A DNA stretch of 64,000 bases, taken from the NCBI RefSeq assembly GCF_002257695.2, contig NZ_CP155571.1. One strand, 5' to 3'. A model generated the notes under the pieces. The model was given only the letters and a program-made list of their open reading frames with translations. It was not told the origin of the DNA and ran no database searches. Shown here in pieces: positions 25,463 to 33,214 of this stretch. How positions within the stretch are numbered: position 1 is the first letter of the stretch; every line of letters starts with the position of its first letter. The stretch comes from Sporomusa acidovorans (GTDB taxonomy: Bacteria > Bacillota > Negativicutes > Sporomusales > Sporomusaceae). The translations under genes were made by a program, and so were the position numbers.

Positions 25463-26734
25463 TTAGAAAGTGTAAACCAGTTCAGCGAACATGTTTTTCT
25501 TATCAACATCACCAGTTTTTTCATCAGTCAAGTCGCTGTATTGAACACGCAGAATACCATTTTTGAACAATGCATATTCAACACCAAAATCTAAACCTTT
25601 GACATCGTTCATTTCGGCCATGCCGTTAACCCAGCTGACGCTATCGGTGAAATCATTCCAGTTGGTCTTATTGGGGTCAAAATTATTCTCAGCTTTTCTG
25701 TAGCTAACCCACATACCGTAGGAACCTTTAGCACTGGTTGCACCTTTATACTTGAGTCTAGCAGCCCAGGCTTTTGCTTTATCACCATCATTATTATTTT
25801 TTACATAATCTGCACTATTCTGTGCATATTCACCAGTAACTGCGAAGTTTTTCCAGCCAGTGTAGTTCAAACCAACGGCACTATCTTTATACTTGTTAGA
25901 ATTATCATCTTTGTCGTCTGCCAGATAAGAAGCAGTAAGATGGAGGTTTTGGTTCAATTTGAAATCAACATTGCCAATTTTATAATTAGTCGATGATAAT
26001 TTATAGGCACCAGCAGTCACTCTAACATCTTTACCAGCGCTTAACACTAAGCCGTCATTGTTGCCAGAGTTATTAATAATAATTTTTTGTCCGAGAAGAA
26101 TCGGTTGACGACCAAAGTTATATGTCACTCCACCGACTTCACCGGTGATGTAAGCTTGGTCAAGTTTCACGTTATTGTCCGCAGTACCTGTACTGTCCGT
26201 TGCACCAGTTTCAGATTCAGCGGCCAACCGGCCTTTAAAGGTTACATTTTTGTCAATCGGAGCAGTCATATATAAACGAACACGGGTTTTAGCTACAGAT
26301 TTGTCAGTGTCGCCAGCTTTGGCAACAGCATCATCACTATACTCATAACGTTCACGGATTTCACCGGTGAATTTTACTTTGGAAGCATTTTTTTCCAGAT
26401 TGTCAACACGAACGCCGAGGTTAGTCAGTTCGGAGCCGAATTCAGCTTTCAAAGCTTCAATTTGTTTTTTGGCTGCAGCATCGGCTTTGTCGCTGTTAGC
26501 CATAGCTTTTGCTACAATAGTAGCCATTTCGTAACGGGTAAGAGTTCTGTCGCCTTTGTAGGTGCCGTCACCGTAACCGGAGATTACACCAGCTTTAACT
26601 AATTGGTTGATGGAGTCATAGGACCAGTGTTTTGCGGGTACATCGACGAAAGGATTAGCAGGAGCAGCCAGAGCGGTTCCTGCTACGCTCATGGCAAATA
26701 CTGCTGCCAGAGCCATAGCGGTTTGTTTTTTCAT
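25463..26734 (-). CDS. ompM: OmpM-type SLH-domain outer membrane porin (copy 1)
   Basis: The 423-residue protein has a signal peptide (ending ALAAPA) and one SLH domain (residues 26-80, FVDVPAKHWSYDSINQLVKA and GYGDGTYKGDRTLTRYEM). A short coiled coil (about 85-115) leads into a beta-barrel that ends in the outer membrane signature LVYTF. In Negativicutes, OmpM binds modified peptidoglycan by its SLH domain and so ties the outer membrane to the wall. The first 115 residues are almost identical to copy 2, while the barrels differ. The ATG follows CTAAGGAGG, which is part of a predicted masking helix. It has its own promoter and terminator. Confidence 0.95.
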   Translation of the reverse strand: MKKQTAMALAAVFAMSVAGTALAAPANPFVDVPAKHWSYDSINQLVKAGVISGYGDGTYKGDRTLTRYEMATIVAKAMANSDKADAAAKKQIEALKAEFGSELTNLGVRVDNLEKNASKVKFTGEIRERYEYSDDAVAKAGDTDKSVAKTRVRLYMTAPIDKNVTFKGRLAAESETGATDSTGTADNNVKLDQAYITGEVGGVTYNFGRQPILLGQKIIINNSGNNDGLVLSAGKDVRVTAGAYKLSSTNYKIGNVDFKLNQNLHLTASYLADDKDDNSNKYKDSAVGLNYTGWKNFAVTGEYAQNSADYVKNNNDGDKAKAWAARLKYKGATSAKGSYGMWVSYRKAENNFDPNKTNWNDFTDSVSWVNGMAEMNDVKGLDFGVEYALFKNGILRVQYSDLTDEKTGDVDKKNMFAELVYTF

Positions 26735-26741
26735 GTTTTTT

Positions 26742-26815
26742 CCTCCTTAGAATGTTGGAAATTTATTTTTGAGCTACTAAGGAGAGACTGTTATGAGTGT
26801 CCATGTTTCCTCATA
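26742..26815 (-). promoter_or_regulatory. Structured 5' leader of ompM copy 1
   Basis: On the minus strand TCTCCTTAG (26785-26777) can pair with CTAAGGAGG (26750-26742), which contains the Shine-Dalgarno sequence. Just upstream is the hairpin TATGAG-12-CTCATA (26815-26792), whose loop GAAACATGGACA is nearly the same in all three ompM leaders. Confidence 0.6.
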
Positions 26816-26848
26816 CTTCTCTCGCTGTAGTTTACTCATGGGAAATAT

Positions 26849-26877
26849 ATTCTACATTATGTATCATATTCCTGCTA
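26849..26877 (-). promoter_or_regulatory. Candidate promoter of ompM copy 1
   Basis: TAGAAT is a -10-like box; 11 bases upstream lies GCAGGAATAT, in the -35 region. The same arrangement and spacing occur ahead of ompM copy 2. Confidence 0.45.
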
Positions 26878-26913
26878 TGGAAAATAATATTTTAGCTTTT
26901 TTAAATTTTTTTG

Positions 26914-26951
26914 TAAAAAATAAAGCCGCCAACCAAAAGTTAGCGGCTTTA
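26914..26951 (-). terminator. Terminator after ompM copy 2
   Basis: TAAAGCCGCTAAC-type arms at 26921-26933 and 26939-26951 form a 13-bp stem (one G-U); on the minus strand ATTTTTTACAAA follows. Confidence 0.85.
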
Positions 26952-26965
26952 TATAACACTTAGAT

Positions 26966-28297
26966 TTAGAAAGTATAAACTAATTGAGCGAAGAGGCTCT
27001 TTTTATCTTTGTTAGTGCCATTGCCAGTAGTAGCGATTACATCTTTTAGTTCAAGGTCATTGTATTGAATAGTAAGTATCCCGTTACGGAATACGGTATA
27101 TTCAATACCAAATTCAGGACCTTTGACATTATCTAAAATGCCATAAGAGGTGTCTAATCTTCTACCACAATCAAGAGTGGTAAGTTCGGCAGGATCAAAA
27201 CCAACTTCAGCGCTTCTATAGCCAGCCCATACACCAAGAGAGCCTACTTTATCTTTCTGGGCACCGGCATACTTGATTTTTCCCATCCAGGCTTTGGCTT
27301 TTTCGCCTTGTAGTGCATCCGAATCATTTTGACCGTATTCGCCACTAATTGTGAAATTTTTCAAGCCGGTATAGTTTAAGCCAGCAGATGTGGTTTTGTA
27401 GATATTAGACTCTTTATCTGCCAAATAGGACAAGGACAAATTGAGGTTTTTATTAAGTTTTGCATCGATATTGGCCGCATAGAAATTTTTCTCAACGCTA
27501 TTTTTCAAATTATTCCAATCAGTTAAATCGTCTGGATCAGTTAAGTCAAAGCCCCAATCTTTAGCGGTAGCATATCCAGCCACATCACGTTTAAAAGCAC
27601 CTACGGTAACTTTAACATCTTTGCCAGCAGTCAAGAACAAACCGTCATTACTATCTGAAACATCGGCAATCATACCTTGACCCAGCCAAACAGGCTGACG
27701 GCCAAAGCTGTATTCAAGTCCGCCTAGTTTACCAGTGATGTAAGCTTGATCCAGTTTGGATTCAGCACCAGTACCCCATCCACTTTCAGCTTGATAACGA
27801 CCATGGAAAGTAACATTTGGATCTATAGGCGCTTCCATGTATAAACGAAGGCGGGTACGTTCGTCAGTATTATCAAAGGTTTGGCCGTCTTTCTTATCTT
27901 GCCAATCATACCGTGAACGAACTTCACCGGTGAACTTTACTTTGGAGGCATTTTTCTCAAGGTTGTCAACGCGAACGCCGAGATTGTTGAGTTCTGCGCC
28001 ATATTCGGCTTTCAGAGCTTCAATGTTTTTTTTCATTTGAGCATCGGCTTTGTCGCTGTTAGCCATTGCTTTTGCTACGATAGTAGCCATTTCATAACGG
28101 GTAAGAGTTTTGTCGCCTTTGTAGGTGCCGTCGCCGTAGCCGGAAATTACACCGGCTTTAACTAATTGGTTAACGGAGTCGTAGGACCAGTGTTTTGCCG
28201 GTACATCAACGAACGGATTTGCAGGAGCAGCCAGAGCGGTTCCTGCTACGCTCATAGCAAATACTGCTGCCAGAGCCATAGCGGTTTGTCTTTTCAT
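26966..28297 (-). CDS. ompM: OmpM-type SLH-domain outer membrane porin (copy 2)
   Basis: This 443-residue paralogue has the same layout as copy 1: signal peptide, SLH domain (FVDVPAKHWSYDSVNQLVKA), coiled coil ending NLEKNASKVKFTGE, and a beta-barrel ending LVYTF. The mature N-terminal 115 residues match copy 1 almost exactly, but the barrel has different loops (for example a longer segment around residues 215-240). This suggests recent duplication or gene conversion of the anchoring part while the surface part diverged. The ATG follows CCTAAGGGGGAAA. It is separated from copy 1 by a terminator and promoter, so expression can differ. Confidence 0.95.
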   Translation of the reverse strand: MKRQTAMALAAVFAMSVAGTALAAPANPFVDVPAKHWSYDSVNQLVKAGVISGYGDGTYKGDKTLTRYEMATIVAKAMANSDKADAQMKKNIEALKAEYGAELNNLGVRVDNLEKNASKVKFTGEVRSRYDWQDKKDGQTFDNTDERTRLRLYMEAPIDPNVTFHGRYQAESGWGTGAESKLDQAYITGKLGGLEYSFGRQPVWLGQGMIADVSDSNDGLFLTAGKDVKVTVGAFKRDVAGYATAKDWGFDLTDPDDLTDWNNLKNSVEKNFYAANIDAKLNKNLNLSLSYLADKESNIYKTTSAGLNYTGLKNFTISGEYGQNDSDALQGEKAKAWMGKIKYAGAQKDKVGSLGVWAGYRSAEVGFDPAELTTLDCGRRLDTSYGILDNVKGPEFGIEYTVFRNGILTIQYNDLELKDVIATTGNGTNKDKKSLFAQLVYTF

Positions 28298-28307
28298 TCT
28301 TTTGTTT

Positions 28308-28375
28308 CCCCCTTAGGTTTTGTATTTTTGAGCCTTTACCTAAGAAGAGACAATCTGAGTGGCCATGTTTCCTCA
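28308..28375 (-). promoter_or_regulatory. Structured 5' leader of ompM copy 2
   Basis: TCTTCTTAGG (28348-28339, minus strand) can pair with CCTAAGGGGG (28317-28308), which holds the Shine-Dalgarno. The hairpin TGAG-12-CTCA (28375-28356) has the loop GAAACATGGCCA. Compared with copy 1, both arms of the masking helix differ in a way that keeps pairing. Confidence 0.6.
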
Positions 28376-28473
28376 AATCAATCTTCCCGGGTTTATGCTC
28401 TTATCTCAACGCCTGTCTATCCAGGCGAAAAGACCAAACTATGTTATAGTTGGAACTTTTTACATAATAATGT

Positions 28474-28502
28474 ATTCTATGCTGTTATATATATTCCTGC
28501 TT
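28474..28502 (-). promoter_or_regulatory. Candidate promoter of ompM copy 2
   Basis: TAGAAT (28479-28474) and GCAGGAATAT (28500-28491) have the same spacing as ahead of copy 1. The predicted leader is about 170 bases and also holds a 6-bp hairpin CGCCTG-6-CAGGCG. Confidence 0.45.
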
Positions 28503-28563
28503 GTTTGTTAAGAATTTTTTACAAAAAAATAACATTTTTTTGCTAAATCTTAACAATACGGCG

Positions 28564-28977
28564 TTAGCGTTTGCCAAAATAACGTTCCGCCAGGATAACT
28601 GCCACATAATCATCCACGGGTACCGGCGGAACCAGCATGGTTGTCGGCAGCAGCCGCTTCCAACCGGCGGGAGGATGTGCTTGCCAATAGCGTTTGCGGG
28701 CTTCGTCTGTCGAACGGTATTCCCCCACCGGAATAACGGTTAATGCTTTTCCTGCCATTCTGACGCTTTTCAGGGCCTGCTGCGCCGAGCGCGATGTCGT
28801 ACCATCACCAATCACTACCGTAGTTAGCATATGCATTTGCGCAAGAAAGGTGACTGTGGCGGTCAGTTTGTTTGTCTCAATGACTGTCTGATAGACAGGA
28901 CCTTGTTCTCTATGTACCACGGCAAGGCCGCATTTCTCCCGTCCCGGATCAACGGCAAGAATCTGAAGTTCTTGCAT
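28564..28977 (-). CDS. YqgF/RuvX-like RNase H-fold protein
   Basis: The 137-residue protein has an RNase H-like opening (ILAVDPGREKCGLAVV, with the first catalytic-type Asp), a central VVIGDGTTS strand and a C-terminal VPVDDYVAVILAERYF with an acidic pair. This resembles YqgF/RuvX proteins, which process pre-16S rRNA or DNA junctions, but it is not the standard short RuvX of Firmicutes. Its place between two ompM genes is unexpected for a housekeeping nuclease, and no partner is next to it. GGGGGA precedes the ATG. Activity is unproven. Confidence 0.65.
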   Translation of the reverse strand: MQELQILAVDPGREKCGLAVVHREQGPVYQTVIETNKLTATVTFLAQMHMLTTVVIGDGTTSRSAQQALKSVRMAGKALTVIPVGEYRSTDEARKRYWQAHPPAGWKRLLPTTMLVPPVPVDDYVAVILAERYFGKR

Positions 28978-29131
28978 TTGGCTTCCCCCTTCATACTCTA
29001 TGTAAGAGAATTTCCTTCTATTCCTTTTTTATCATGTCTTATCGTTCCAGTCTAACTTATACATTTATGAACAACCTGCTTATATCCTGATTAGCTGCCC
29101 TCTATTCTGATACTAGCACAAACAGCCCCAA

Positions 29132-29161
29132 AACACAAAACGGACGCCCGAAGGCGTCCGT
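29132..29161 (-). terminator. Terminator after ompM copy 3
   Basis: ACGGACGCC-TTCG-GGCGTCCGT on the minus strand, a 9-bp stem with a stable UUCG loop, followed by TTTGTGTTTTG. Confidence 0.9.
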
Positions 29162-29182
29162 TGTTGCTGCGGAATGCTTGAT

Positions 29183-30409
29183 TTAGAATTTAACGTTAAC
29201 AGCAGCGCTGGTGCGAGCAGGAAGCTTAGCACCGTCTTGGGTTTCGAAATCTTGGTATTTCACAGTAAGAGTAGCATTTTTGTCAAGAGCTTTGTCGAAC
29301 TGATATTCCATACCTTTGAAGCCGCCGTTCAGATCAGCAAACTGGGTGTTGGTGCTGGTGAACATTGTGCTGAACGGAGTAACTGCGTTAGCTTCTACAT
29401 CACGGTAAGTGGCGGAGAGGCCAAGGTTGTTCAGTTTTACGCCATAAGCTTTGGCAGTTGCGTCGTTCTTGTTGTCGCCGCTGTTTTGGAAGTATTCAGC
29501 GTTGGCAGTTACGCCGTTAAAGAGTTTGAAACCAACGTTAGCGCCGATGAATTCATCTTTGCTGGTGTTGTTTTTCAGGTAATCGGCAGTAACTTGAGCG
29601 CCGAGAATGTTGGTGCCGTATTCAGCGCCATATACTTTGTTCCAGACAGTAGCAGGAGTAGTGGTAAGAGTAGTTACACCGTTAGCATACGGGCTTGCGG
29701 AATCATTCACCTTTGCGTTCGAGGAAGCATTACCGGCAAACAGTTTCAGACCGCCGGCTTTGGTGGCAATACCGTTCATTTGACCGTCCAGCAGGTAGCC
29801 GGAGCCAAGTTTAATGTCCTGACGGCCAATGGTGTTGTTCAGACCAAGGGCGTTGAAGCTGACATTAGCGGTTTCCAGGGAGATACCAGGTCCTTTGTCT
29901 TCCGATAATGCACTGCCGCTGGAAAGACGGGCATTGAATTTCATATTGTCGTTGATTTTGCCGTCAAAGCTTACGCGAGCGCGGTAATCGGCATAATCCT
30001 CGTTGTCTTTGGCGTCGTCAGCCGCGAAATAACGTACGCGGGCGTCGCCGGAGATCTTAACCATGTTGTCGACTTTTTTGTCAAGAGCGTCTACTTTGAT
30101 ACCCATGCTATTGAGTTCTGCGGCAAACTCTTTGGACAGTTTGTCTACCGTTGCCTTTTGGTCACTGTTTAGGTTTTTTTGCATGGCCGTGGCGATAATG
30201 GAAGCCATTTCATAACGGGAAACAGTTTTGTCACCTTTGAAGGTGCCGTCGCCGTAGCCTGTTACCACACCGGCTTGAGCCAGTTTGTTGACAGCGTCAT
30301 AAGCCCAGTGTTTTGCCGGCACATCGGTGAATGGATTAGCGAAAGCAGGAACGGCAAATGCTACAGTAAGCGCAGTAGTAACTGCAACTTTAAGAAGTCT
30401 CTTGTTCAC
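29183..30409 (-). CDS. ompM: OmpM-type SLH-domain outer membrane porin (copy 3)
   Basis: A divergent 408-residue OmpM. The signal peptide ends AFANPF, then one SLH domain (FTDVPAKHWAYDAVNKLAQA, GYGDGTFKGDKTVSRYEM), a helical linker (to VDNMVKI), and a barrel that ends AAVNVKF. The start is GTG at 30409 behind AAGGGGGA; the longer frame to 30514 lacks a signal at its start. It is less like copies 1 and 2 than they are to each other. It has a separate, dyad-rich upstream region and its own terminator, which suggests distinct control. It follows the LPS transport genes. Confidence 0.95.
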   Translation of the reverse strand: MNKRLLKVAVTTALTVAFAVPAFANPFTDVPAKHWAYDAVNKLAQAGVVTGYGDGTFKGDKTVSRYEMASIIATAMQKNLNSDQKATVDKLSKEFAAELNSMGIKVDALDKKVDNMVKISGDARVRYFAADDAKDNEDYADYRARVSFDGKINDNMKFNARLSSGSALSEDKGPGISLETANVSFNALGLNNTIGRQDIKLGSGYLLDGQMNGIATKAGGLKLFAGNASSNAKVNDSASPYANGVTTLTTTPATVWNKVYGAEYGTNILGAQVTADYLKNNTSKDEFIGANVGFKLFNGVTANAEYFQNSGDNKNDATAKAYGVKLNNLGLSATYRDVEANAVTPFSTMFTSTNTQFADLNGGFKGMEYQFDKALDKNATLTVKYQDFETQDGAKLPARTSAAVNVKF

Positions 30410-30416
30410 GAAAAAA

Positions 30417-30523
30417 TCCCCCTTGAATATTATGATTTTAATTTCGCGGGTGTCGCCACCGGCATACCTGAGGTCTACCCGCGTCAGGGGGAATGCTTTG
30501 AAGTGAGTATCCACGTTTCCTCA
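30417..30523 (-). promoter_or_regulatory. Structured 5' leader of ompM copy 3
   Basis: TCCCCCT (30492-30486, minus strand) can pair with AGGGGGA (30423-30417), the Shine-Dalgarno. Inside is a further stem GCGGGT/ACCCGC. Upstream lies TGAG-12-CTCA (30523-30504) with loop GAAACGTGGATA, the same hairpin as in copies 1 and 2. Confidence 0.6.
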
Positions 30524-30580
30524 ATTGAGCCTTCCTCTCTGCAGGGCTAACTCGATATGCACCTGCCGCATTTCGCAGGT

Positions 30581-30717
30581 TTATGTTAACATAATTTCGA
30601 CACAGTTGTAATGATTCCTGCTAACTCAGCAGATGTATTATTTGGTAATTTTCTTGATTTATCAAGGTTTTCCAATAATGGTACAACTGTGCAAGATTAA
30701 TTATGATGTTAACATAA
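30581..30717. promoter_or_regulatory. Dyad-rich control region and candidate promoter of ompM copy 3
   Basis: This gap of 390 bases holds two palindromes with the core ATGTTAACAT (30581-30594 as TTATGTTAACATAA, and 30706-30717), an inverted repeat CACAGTTGTA (30601-30610) with TACAACTGTG (30682-30691), and CTTGAT-TT-ATCAAG (30653-30666). A minus-strand promoter TTGATA-N17-AATAAT (30665-30637) overlaps the last. The palindromes flank the promoter and look like operator sites for a dimeric regulator. The regulator is not identifiable. Confidence 0.5.
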
Positions 30718-30746
30718 CTAATCTTTTACACCGCTATATATTCGCG

Positions 30747-30785
30747 TAAAAAAAAGAGAATCCTGCTTACTAAGCAGGATTCTCT
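30747..30785 (-). terminator. Terminator after the DUF3084 gene
   Basis: AGAGAATCCTGCTTA with TAAGCAGGATTCTCT (15 bp perfect, 1-base loop), then TTTTTTTT on the minus strand. It ends the long LPS/outer membrane transcript. Confidence 0.92.
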
Positions 30786-30799
30786 CCCGGTATATTCTG

Positions 30800-32071
30800 T
30801 TAATTATACAAGTTTCTAACTCTTACTTCAATTTGCAGCGGCCCGGCGGTAAAGATATCTTTGGCGGCAACAGCCGTAATCTCTACTTTTCCTGACTGGC
30901 GCTTGACTTTGTTGACAATATCAAATAATTGCACACCGGTCATATGACCGACTGTGCCTTGAAGCGGGTCCGGCAATATCCCTTTATTTACAGAAGCGGT
31001 ATTAACATTTTGCAAAAAGGCGAGGACTGTTTCTTCCGCCGAACTATCGCCGGCTATATCAACAGTTTCGCTGTAAATAGCATCTCCCTGCTGGTAAATA
31101 AGATAGTTAGGAAAGAGTTCAATCCGGCCAATAACCGGTTCACCGTAAACCGTGTTGCTAACAGCGGAAATCCGGACAATCACTTGCTGGTTGTTGTCGG
31201 CAATCACTTTGGCTGCCTGGTCAAAATCCGAACGGGTAATCCACAATACATCCAGTTTTTTGTCAGACACATTCAGCTTATCAAGAATATACTGATTGGT
31301 ATTATAGATTACACCGGTTAGTTCTTTGGCGGTATCGTCCAGTGACTGTCCGCCATGGACAATCGTCGTGGACAGTACTTCACCGGTGCGAAATACAACC
31401 GTGCCTTCCCGGACATTTTGCAGACCTTGTTTCAGATTGGTTGTCAGTTCATTAAGGCGGTCAACATCACTCTGCAATGTATTCTTGGCAGTATTTAATT
31501 CGCCAATTTGACTATTCAAACCGGCAATTCTGTTATCCAGTTCCATTTTCGTGGCCTGCAGGCTTTTGATATTTTCCTGATAACTCGCTAAATCTCTCTG
31601 CGCCAGCGCATAATCCGCCTGCAGTGCGTTTAAGGCCGCCACCGTACGGTCACGTTCGGCGGTTACTTCCGTAAGCTCGGCTGTAAGCTGGGAGAGTTGT
31701 TCGGCTGTTTGTTTTACTTTGGCGCTGATGGCGGCATATTCGGCATTTTTGGTATCAAGGGCTGTACGGCTGGCTTCCAGTTCGGCTGTTTTGGAAGCAA
31801 CTTCTTTGGTTAGGGACAAGAGTTCGGCTTTGAGTTCTTTCATACCAAACAGAGCGGTACGTACGTCCCTGGACACTGCGGTCATTATGCCGAGGGTAGT
31901 GGCGGAAATCAAAATGCCGGTAATAATGGTAACAATTATCGAGGTATGTTTAGGCCTGAGCCCAAACATACTGAGTTTTTTCTTGCCTACCTTGGTACCC
32001 AGTTTATCGCCGATATAGGCAATAGCTCCTCCCATAACGGCGAGAGTGGCAATTAGCACCAAACCGTACAT
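30800..32071 (-). CDS. DUF3084 membrane protein with long coiled coil
   Basis: A 423-residue protein. Two N-terminal membrane helices (residues 3-22 and 45-68) flank a short cytoplasmic loop (KKLSMFGLRPKHTS). A coiled coil of about 150 residues (75-220) follows, then a mixed C-terminal domain beginning near EGTVVFRTGEVLS. The family is known as DUF3084 and its job is unknown. Here it is last in the lpt/lpx transcript, just after the lptF/G gene (15-base gap) and before a strong terminator. A role in envelope spacing or LPS transport is inferred only from place. AAGGAGG precedes the ATG. Confidence 0.85.
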   Translation of the reverse strand: MYGLVLIATLAVMGGAIAYIGDKLGTKVGKKKLSMFGLRPKHTSIIVTIITGILISATTLGIMTAVSRDVRTALFGMKELKAELLSLTKEVASKTAELEASRTALDTKNAEYAAISAKVKQTAEQLSQLTAELTEVTAERDRTVAALNALQADYALAQRDLASYQENIKSLQATKMELDNRIAGLNSQIGELNTAKNTLQSDVDRLNELTTNLKQGLQNVREGTVVFRTGEVLSTTIVHGGQSLDDTAKELTGVIYNTNQYILDKLNVSDKKLDVLWITRSDFDQAAKVIADNNQQVIVRISAVSNTVYGEPVIGRIELFPNYLIYQQGDAIYSETVDIAGDSSAEETVLAFLQNVNTASVNKGILPDPLQGTVGHMTGVQLFDIVNKVKRQSGKVEITAVAAKDIFTAGPLQIEVRVRNLYN

Positions 32072-32086
32072 GCTGCTCCCCTCCTT

Positions 32087-33175
32087 CTAGCGTGAGGATT
32101 TGGCTACTAAATAGAAACCTGCCAGGATACCTATCAAATTGGGTATCCAAGCGGCTACAAACGGATGAACGACACCGCCTTTGCCCAGAGCCGTCGAAAT
32201 TGTCAACAACGAATAGTAGATCAGGATAATAATGATGCTCAGGCCCAGGCCGATGGATGAGTTGGACCGATGATTGGACAAACCAAGCGGCGTGCCGATC
32301 ATCGCAAAAACCAAGCTGGCTAACGGTACCGCCAGCCGCTGATAGTATTCTACTTCATACGAGTTGGCGGCGACAAACTCTTGTTTTAATAAGGCAATAT
32401 GCTGGCTAAGTTCTTTCATGGTCATGTCTTCCGGGTCTTTTTGGGCAAGCGCTATACTTGCCGGACTCATCCTGACAGGCATTTCTTTTTCCGTAAAGGA
32501 GCGCATATGCGCAATACGCGTATCATCCGCAAATTCGGTCGTCGTACCATTAACCATAAGCCAACGATCCCCTTGCCATACAGCCTTCTCGGCATTTTCG
32601 GTCCGCACCAGCCGGCCGTCCGCAAACTCTTGTACCGCTATTTTATTCATGGTGCTGGTTTCTTCGATAAAGTTTTTCGCATAGGTTAACTGCTGTAATT
32701 TACCAAACTGAATATCCTTAATAATGACGTCTTCCTGCGTAACCGGACTGGTATTTTTCTGAACCTCATAACGCACAATATGATCATAGGCGTTATTTGC
32801 CGCCGGTACTAAGGCTTCATTAAAAGCCACCGCCACGATACTGACGAAAAGCGCCAAAATAATCACCGGCACTGTCAGCCGGAAAAAGCTTAAGCCACCT
32901 GATTTCATGGCGGTTATTTCGCTTGACCCCGACAGGCGGCTAAAGGCCAGGAGCGAAGCCAGCAGCATAGCCATCGGGAAGGTTCGCACAAGAATGAGAG
33001 GCAGGTTATAGATAAATAGTTTGATTACGGTTACCATGGAGGCATCATATTGGGAAATATATTTAGTTAATTTAAGCAAAACATTGGTACCGATAAAAAT
33101 GCTTGAAAAGGCGGCTACGCCGAAAACAAGCGGTCCCAGCATCTCTTTGATAATATATTTGTCAAGTATACGCAT
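32087..33175 (-). CDS. LptF/LptG-family LPS export permease
   Basis: A 362-residue inner membrane permease of the YjgP/YjgQ family: three N-terminal helices (near 15-35, 50-80, 95-120), a large periplasmic beta-jellyroll (about 125-270), then three C-terminal helices. RLSGSSEITAMKSGGLSFFRL is the cytoplasmic coupling region typical of the family. With LptB it extracts LPS from the inner membrane and hands it to LptC. E. coli needs both LptF and LptG; only one gene is present here, so a homodimer or a second gene elsewhere is expected. AGGAG precedes the ATG. Confidence 0.9.
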   Translation of the reverse strand: MRILDKYIIKEMLGPLVFGVAAFSSIFIGTNVLLKLTKYISQYDASMVTVIKLFIYNLPLILVRTFPMAMLLASLLAFSRLSGSSEITAMKSGGLSFFRLTVPVIILALFVSIVAVAFNEALVPAANNAYDHIVRYEVQKNTSPVTQEDVIIKDIQFGKLQQLTYAKNFIEETSTMNKIAVQEFADGRLVRTENAEKAVWQGDRWLMVNGTTTEFADDTRIAHMRSFTEKEMPVRMSPASIALAQKDPEDMTMKELSQHIALLKQEFVAANSYEVEYYQRLAVPLASLVFAMIGTPLGLSNHRSNSSIGLGLSIIIILIYYSLLTISTALGKGGVVHPFVAAWIPNLIGILAGFYLVAKSSR

Positions 33176-33214
33176 TAACTTCTCCTACCCGGTAAGTTAG
33201 CAGTCGACATTTTT

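Noticed and set aside
29174..29908. 244-codon plus-strand open frame opposite ompM copy 3
   Set aside because: It is antisense to a well-supported porin gene, has no binding site and no family motifs; it comes from the codon pattern of the real gene.
30653..30666. CTTGAT-TT-ATCAAG as an FNR/CRP-type site
   Set aside because: FNR sites need four bases between TTGAT and ATCAA; here there are two, so only a generic dyad is claimed.
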